Part shown: positions 58,471-64,000 of the stretch, piece by piece
Layout: each line of letters starts with the position of its first letter
Position numbering within the stretch: position 1 is the stretch's first letter
Source of the DNA: Malaya genurostris
Lineage: Eukaryota; Arthropoda; Insecta; Diptera; Culicidae
Direction of reading: 5' to 3'
DNA: 64,000 bases
Assembly (NCBI RefSeq): GCF_030247185.1
Contig: NC_080572.1
Location: forward strand, 217,401,435 to 217,465,434
Notes under the pieces: generated by a model
Seen by the model: the letters and a program-made list of their open reading frames with translations, nothing else
What the model was told of the DNA's origin: nothing
The model's database searches: none
Made by a program: the position numbers and the translations under genes

Positions 58471-58665
58471 CACTGAACACTTGCAGATGTCACCACGATC
58501 GACACGAGGTGCCACCACGATTTTGTGACGCTTTCACATGAGCCACAATTTTGGGTGCAACATTCACTTCACGCTAGATTTTTGTTTTGCTGTCGGTTAA
58601 AATGACAAGTTTATTTTTGTTTTATTCCGATCGAATTCTCGTGTGATTTATGCGACATGGAAAAA

Positions 58666-59325
58666 CCTGTTTCAATCCACCTAGTGGTGTAATGATGCCT
58701 TTCTCATATTAATCATACTATCATATATAATACTGTGGTATCCATCAAAATAATTTTCTTCGATTCTTAAAAGAATAACGTAAATCGGTTTGTTTGACAA
58801 TTTACTGATGAAAACTATCAATTGGGAAAGATTGGAGGTCGATTTAGACATTTTTTTAAGGTTTTTCCCCATTTTAAGTGACGGTATACAATTTTTAACA
58901 CACTTTACCCTATATTTCAGGATACGGAAGTCGGATCCGCATGAAATTCAGGAATTACGCATGGGAACACAGGACCTTTCGTTTGAACCTAAGCTTGTGA
59001 AAATCGGTTCAGTCATCTCTGAGAAATGTTAGTGCATTTATTTTCACAATGTTTTGCACATTTTACCCCATAATTCCGGAACCGGAAGTCGGATCCAAAT
59101 AATATGGGACCACAAGACCTTTCATTTGAATCTAAGTTTGTGAAAATCGGTTCAGCCATCTCCGAGGTAAGTTAGTGCAAAAAACCTTACATACACACAT
59201 ACACCCACAGACATTTTGCGTACTCGACGAACTGAGTCGAATGGTATATGACACTCGGCCCTCCGGGCCTCGGTTCAAAAGTCGGTTTTCACAGTGATTG
59301 CATAACCTTTCTATATGAGAAAGGC
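58666..59325. mobile_element. Repeat R1, copy D (short form)
   Basis: Starts CCTGTTTCAATCCACCTAGTG after AAAAA (58661-58665) and ends TATATGAGAAAGGC before AAAAA (59326-59330). Two modules and one terminal module (GACGAACTGAGTCGAATGG, CGGCCCTCCGGGCCTCGG) are present. Subterminal GCCTTTCTCATAT near the left pairs with ATATGAGAAAGGC at the right. The cleanest copy in the window. Confidence 0.8.
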
Positions 59326-59504
59326 AAAAAGTTACCTTTAACACTTAAGGGAAATCGTGTGATAAGTGTTAAATTTGTTGTAGTTGGAATATTTCTAAAA
59401 CAGGCAGGAGGATTTTGTTATCGTTCCGGAACGTAGTGGAACGTTTTGAAAGATCGCGACGAACATTCGAGTAGGTGGCAGTAGTGTTTTCAACGTAAAG
59501 CAAA

Positions 59505-59590
59505 TTTGAAATTTACACAGGATTTTGAGAAAAGCCTGTATATCTGTTATCTGTGATATAAGTGTGCAATTCGCCAACACCATCGTCACC
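59505..59590. repeat. Right member of the inverted repeat pair around R1 copy D
   Basis: Reverse complement of the 58395-58470 blocks (CCTGTATATCTGTTATCTGTG). Confidence 0.6.
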
Positions 59591-60744
59591 ACGCAGCGCA
59601 ACGAAATTTCATATGAAGCTTTGCACCGGAAATTATTATAAGGCTATTTTCAAATAAAATTATACTGTGGCGTTTCTTGAACAACTGTATATTGTGTATA
59701 TTTTTGTTGAGAACAACCTTCTGGATGGCCCAATACCAAATTTCATGACAATCTACCCACTAAAAGCTTATTTTGAAGGCCTTGATAAATCTTTTTTTTT
59801 CAAAAGGCGTAAAAACGTTGGAGGACCGATCGGTCAAGTGCATCGCTCTAGATGGAGATTATACTGAAGAATAAAAATGTTTCACGGTAAAAAATCGACT
59901 TTTTCTTTGTTAGGCCTAGGACTTCTCATTCCATGTAGTAACTGTTCATATAAGAAAGATTAAAAATAATCGTATCAGTAGTCAACCTACGAAAACAAAC
60001 AGAAACTGCAAAGTCATTCTACTTTCATAATCATGTCATCATCAAACAAGAAAAACATGACACAAACAAAACCAAACCGTGTGCGTTTATTCGTTTCCGG
60101 TATAATCCAAGCGCCTTCTCGTACAATCACTTATTTGTGTTTGGTCGTTTGTTTTGACCATTCTTCCCTTGGCCGACTGTCTGTAAGTACATACGTCATC
60201 AGCTATCGAAGAGGTGCGTTCTAATTCACATTATTGGTAAATAACATGGAAGCTCACTTTTTCTCCTTCTAAGAAAGCAGAAGGCGGCAATTGTTGCTGA
60301 CGTCAATCCCCAAGTCAAGGTGGATTATCAGGTGCAAAAAAAAAACAATTACTAACGCCAGGTACAGATGAACCTAAAGAGGATCTTCAAGAAAGTTAGA
60401 AACTTCGCAGTAAACATGGGAGCAGAATCGCATGATCGCGCCAAGCAAGAAGCAACCAATGGCTCGTTTGCTCTCCTTTGCTTTTGCTTGCTTTCGCATC
60501 GTTTTGATGATCCAGCAAACAAATTAAGCAAGTCATCGTTACGAACAGAATATAGTTTCGACGCCCACTTCTTGGGGATTTCCGCGCAGGTAGTTTCATT
60601 AAGCGTCACCGAATGATAATTTCATAATTCAAATAACGGGGAGCTCATAATTTGCGGGACTGGCATTTTGCACTATTTGTTGAAAAGAATCGAGATTTGC
60701 TGAAGCAGAATTGGTCATTTTTGTTAAATAGTCATAGCTTTAGC
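59591..60744. other. Non-coding DNA, nothing recognised
   Basis: A somewhat GC-richer part at 60400-60600 is open in several frames but lacks a recognisable product. Confidence 0.4.
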
Positions 60745-61000
60745 TAACTGCTGTCAAACCGTTTGTTTTAAGCCAGATTCGAACCTAGTTTCAACGTGAT
60801 TGAACTGAAATTCGAGTCAATTTCGTACCTACCTGATTCTTATATCGGATGTGTTCACACCTCCGTTGTTAAGTGCGAACCCGACACAGTTTCATGAAAA
60901 GTGTTTGTTTGATGAAAGCACCCAGGGTCAGTTTCAGTTTTCTCAAGCCAAAACGACATTAGTGAGTGATGTAGTTTGTTTTCAACGTCACACTCTTTGC
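60745..61000 (+). repeat. Dispersed repeat, inverted partner of 62985-63230
   Basis: Aligns with the reverse complement of 62985-63230 over about 240 bp: CTGCTGTCAAACCGTTTGTTT, CACAGTTTC, GAAAAGTGTTTGTTTGATGAA, GGGTCAGTTTCAGTTTTCTC and AAAACGACATTA. Divergence is moderate. The pair could be long inverted ends of one 2.5-kb element or two separate insertions. Confidence 0.7.
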
Positions 61001-61488
61001 GGTATTTCTACCATATTTTAAATCGTATACAAATATTGCTTCAACGGCTGTCTGCTCCGTTTCAGTGAAGGTTGTCAGAATCGAGATGACTTAAAACATT
61101 TGTACGTTTTCTGGTATCCCCTATCCACTTTTTTTTTCGCTGCACATGTTGATGAGTACATCGCATCATATGATTTGAAGGAAACAGAGGAGTTTAATAA
61201 TGATATAGGGCTACTGTACCACTAGTCATCTCATTGATAGCTTCGCCATGGTATTTCGCAGATTACTCGATTTTAAATCAACGGATTGTGATGAAATAGT
61301 AACTATATTTACGAACCAAATCCCAAATAAGAGAAAGAGATGTTTGAGGTCATTTCGAATTTCGAAATGGCGGTTTCTGGTTTTTGGAGATTCTTCGAAA
61401 ATCGTTACACTATGGACATTCTCGGAACGGATTTGATGATTAGATATTAAATAACGAATACGATATTTGAGTTCCTTCCGAAATCCAA

Positions 61489-61985
61489 TATTTATTTATT
61501 TATTTAATTTATTTATTTGAAGCTGGGAAAAGACCCATTGGAGGCATAAAACTTCTCATCTTTTGTACCCTCAGATTATAAATATCCAAATGATACATTA
61601 CTTTACTAAAGAATTAGGAATTAATTAGGAATCATTCTTATCTAATACTCGAACTAATACTAATAACTAAAGCAAAAATCATCTTAGAAATAAATTCTTT
61701 ATGGTGTTATGAGTTAAGTGAAAATAAAATACATTTAAGCTGCGATTAAATAGTCGGCACATGCTGTCGAAAAGCTTATCGACATCGACTTCGACAATCT
61801 CTCCATGTAAGTTTGCGAATCGCGAAACGAATGAATTTATGTTGAATGGCTTCTATATGCTGAATATCATTTTGATAATAAGGTGACCAAACAACAGCTG
61901 CATATTCGAGTGTAGAAAGAACCAGAACAGAATATAGCGCTTTTAGTCATTGTATATTATTGAAACATCTCGTAACACGAAAAAT
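61489..61985 (-). pseudogene. LINE 3' end with reverse transcriptase C-terminal fragment
   Basis: On the minus strand 61941-61779 encodes ALYSVLVLSTLEYAAVVWSP, then NDIQHIEAIQHKFIRFAIRK and TWRDCRSRCR, the region just after the palm domain of a non-LTR reverse transcriptase. Downstream non-coding sequence ends in a tail of TAAA-type repeats (61489-61518 on the plus strand reads TATTTATT). 5' truncated and small. The tail separates it from the A-tailed Jockey; it could be CR1-, LOA- or I-like. Confidence 0.75.
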
Positions 61986-62492
61986 AAATTCGATCTTTTA
62001 AGAGCGGTTTATGAGGTCGAGTAGTCGAATTTAACTATTAAATGTGTTCGTGTAAATGACTTAATTGAGCATTTCAAAGTGTTCATAGTCATTCTGGCGA
62101 CATCTGTTTTTTCATATTCCTAGAAAACTCTTACAATATGGATATTTTCGGAACGGATATGATTTGTAGGTACCGGAAAACGTCTTTCGAAATTAAATAA
62201 GGTAACTTTACGCATACTGTAAAGGTTTTCAAAGAATATCAATATACCGGAAGTCACCATTTTGTGTTTCGAAACGACCTTCAACATCGTTTTCCGATAT
62301 CCACACATCAAATCCGTTCCGAAAATTTTTATATTGTAAGGAATATCAATAGACTGGATGTCTCCATCTTGGATTTCGGATCGACCCGATCAAAAGAAAA
62401 CAGTTAATGCATACCTTATTATGTCCTTGTCTTCGACTAGTAAAAGATATTCGTATGATTGAATTAAGAGCTAAAATAACTAAACAGAATAC

Positions 62493-62725
62493 CTACACAC
62501 TTAAAAAAAATCCTGTGATTTTACATCTTATTAGATGCACATAAATGGAGCGTCGCAGCTCACGCAAATTTACGTGGAAGAACATTTAATATTGTGTCTA
62601 AAACTCCATGACATGAAATTCATTGAAATAAAAAAAATAGAATACTGATAGCAACCGCCGCGACTTGAACCAAGAATCATTGGATCGCACATACGTCTGT
62701 TAATCGACTGAGCCACAGAAGCATG
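62493..62725 (-). repeat. SINE-like repeat with tRNA-like head
   Basis: The minus strand begins with a tRNA-like head: TGGCTCAGTCGATTA (A box) at 62715-62701 and GGTTCAAGTC (B box) at 62671-62662, a distance proper for an internal RNA polymerase III promoter. A unique body follows and is shared with 2748-2817. The far end is TTTTTTTTAAGTGTGTAGG rather than an A tail, and that CACACTTA terminus resembles the TA-flanked MITE at 50386. It is therefore either a SINE with an unusual tail or a tRNA-derived piece inside a MITE. Confidence 0.6.
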
Positions 62726-62984
62726 CATCTGCTTGGCTGGTAAAAGGTGCATTTAAATTCATACAGTCGCTCCTGCTAGCAGAACACAAGTTACAGTCGA
62801 AACCAGTAAAATTCAAGCTCATCTAACATTAATTCATTACAAATAAAATTTTCCATCATTTGACAAATTAGGTCTTTATGAACTACATCGTATGACGGAT
62901 TAAGGCACCTGTAAATTTTTTTTTGGAGTGTAACATTGTCACTCACATAAGCAGAGTGATATATAATTGAGGTATTTCCAATAC

Positions 62985-63265
62985 CAAAACAATAGCACAA
63001 CAGCATTGAAATTAATGTCGTTTTCACTTGAGAAAACTGAAACTGACCCAGGGTAGTTTCATCAAACAAACACTTTTCACGAAACTGTGTTGATTTTGCA
63101 CTTAGCAACGGGGGTTTGAGCAATCCTGATATAACAACCAGGTTCGAAACTGATTCGATTTTCTGTTCAACAACGTTAAAACTACGTTCGAAATCTTCAA
63201 ACAAACGGTTTGACAGCAGTTAGGGTGGAAACTGGATTAGGTTTGGCATCAAGCGAAAACGTCAT
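62985..63265 (-). repeat. Dispersed repeat, inverted partner of 60745-61000, with foldback-like end
   Basis: The inner part matches 60745-61000 in reverse. The outer end 63205-63265 (TTTGACAGCAGTTAGGGTGG, CATCAAGCGAAAACG) resembles the right arm of the foldback MITE at 11661-11812. Hence this end looks complete while the end at 60745 is eroded. Confidence 0.65.
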
Positions 63266-63275
63266 AAGAATACAG

Positions 63276-64000
63276 TGACTAAACTTATGCCGTTTTTCCT
63301 TGAAAATCACTGGCGGCGTGGATTGCTCTGGTTTTGCACATTCGAGCAGAAATGCAACAGTCTGAAGGTGTTTTATTGCTATTTCTGCCAGTGTTTTTCA
63401 ATGAAAAAACGCCATTAAAACGTATTTGAATTATCTTTGAGGGATATATTTCTTTTGTTGATGCAGAACGAATATATGACACAATAAAATAAAACGATGT
63501 ACAACTAAAATAGTTTGTATATTTTATAATCCAACATTTTAATGAATATCACACAAAATTCGAGTTTTTCGAGCATTTTCACTACAAATTTCCTCTCTAG
63601 AAGTTGTCAATTTTTTTACAATTCATTAAATACGTTGGTCTTATACTTACATAAGTTATGTTATCTATAAATTGCGGAATAATAGCGAAACAAGCTATTA
63701 TAATAAATTGAAGCATCATTTGGCCATTTCAATAATACAATAATGCCTAAATAAGCAATGACAGGAAAATAAGCTTTTACTTTGATATTAGGTTGGTATT
63801 GCTTTATATTTGGGGAAAACATTGTTTTCTGACAATTAAAGTCATCACAGTCGTTTCGAAAATATCCCTATGATCAGGGTTTCAAAACATTCGCTGCACA
63901 AACTTGTTTTACGAATTAAATTCCAAATAACGTAAACTTATTTTATGAACTAACTCGATTTACAATTCCCGTTCTGTTTGTAAATGAAGGTTTCGGTAAT
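63276..64000. other. AT-rich non-coding DNA, nothing recognised
   Basis: No domain-bearing frame or repeat boundary seen to the end of the window. Confidence 0.4.

Noticed and set aside
60396..60609. Possible histone H2A-like remnant on the minus strand (RNDDLLNLFAG)
   Set aside because: Similarity is limited to a few residues and neighbouring H2A motifs are absent.

Overview
The window looks like non-coding, transposon-rich chromosomal DNA from a dipteran, most likely a culicine (Aedes-type) mosquito. This is inferred from one split Spot 14-type gene exon, a Jockey-clade LINE with an A tail, a D37E-type Tc1/mariner transposon (a lineage known from mosquitoes), mariner, PIF/Harbinger and hAT-like elements, and many TA- or A-flanked MITE-like repeats. 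No bacterial operon, rRNA gene, CRISPR array or canonical tRNA gene was seen. Species cannot be fixed from the sequence alone.

Layout. 1-4260: transposon relics and AT-rich DNA. 4276-8991: an essentially full-length Jockey-type retrotransposon with a 15-bp target-site duplication. 9805-11240: an old Jockey ORF1 relic split by an A-tract-flanked repeat here called R1. 13523-14182: terminal coding exon of a Spot 14 (THRSP/MID1IP1) family gene, the only convincing host gene, followed by a probable long 3' UTR. 17896-19419: a mariner inserted in another Tc1/mariner-type element. 20197-24194: an R1 copy, a MITE nested in a MITE, and a mariner relic. 26560-27493: a mariner derivative with two copies of its 5' end facing each other.

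27399-47583 is the dominant feature: two nearly identical tandem copies of a unit of about 10.1 kb, each holding a D37E transposon, MITE remnants and a broken gene of a transposase-like family with a WHFFATSHGKG motif that I recognise but cannot name. I noticed four substitutions, three homopolymer bases and a 10-bp junction insertion between them. This is either a very recent duplication or an assembly artefact.

47584-64000 holds further MITEs, a mariner relic, an internally deleted Harbinger element whose catalytic GALDG motif is split by a 184-bp hAT-like MITE, two more R1 copies (one carrying a LINE ORF1 fragment), a LINE 3' end, and a repeat with a tRNA-like head. Apart from the Spot 14 exon there are no host genes acting together; the story here is layered mobile DNA, and the nesting gives a relative order of insertion.
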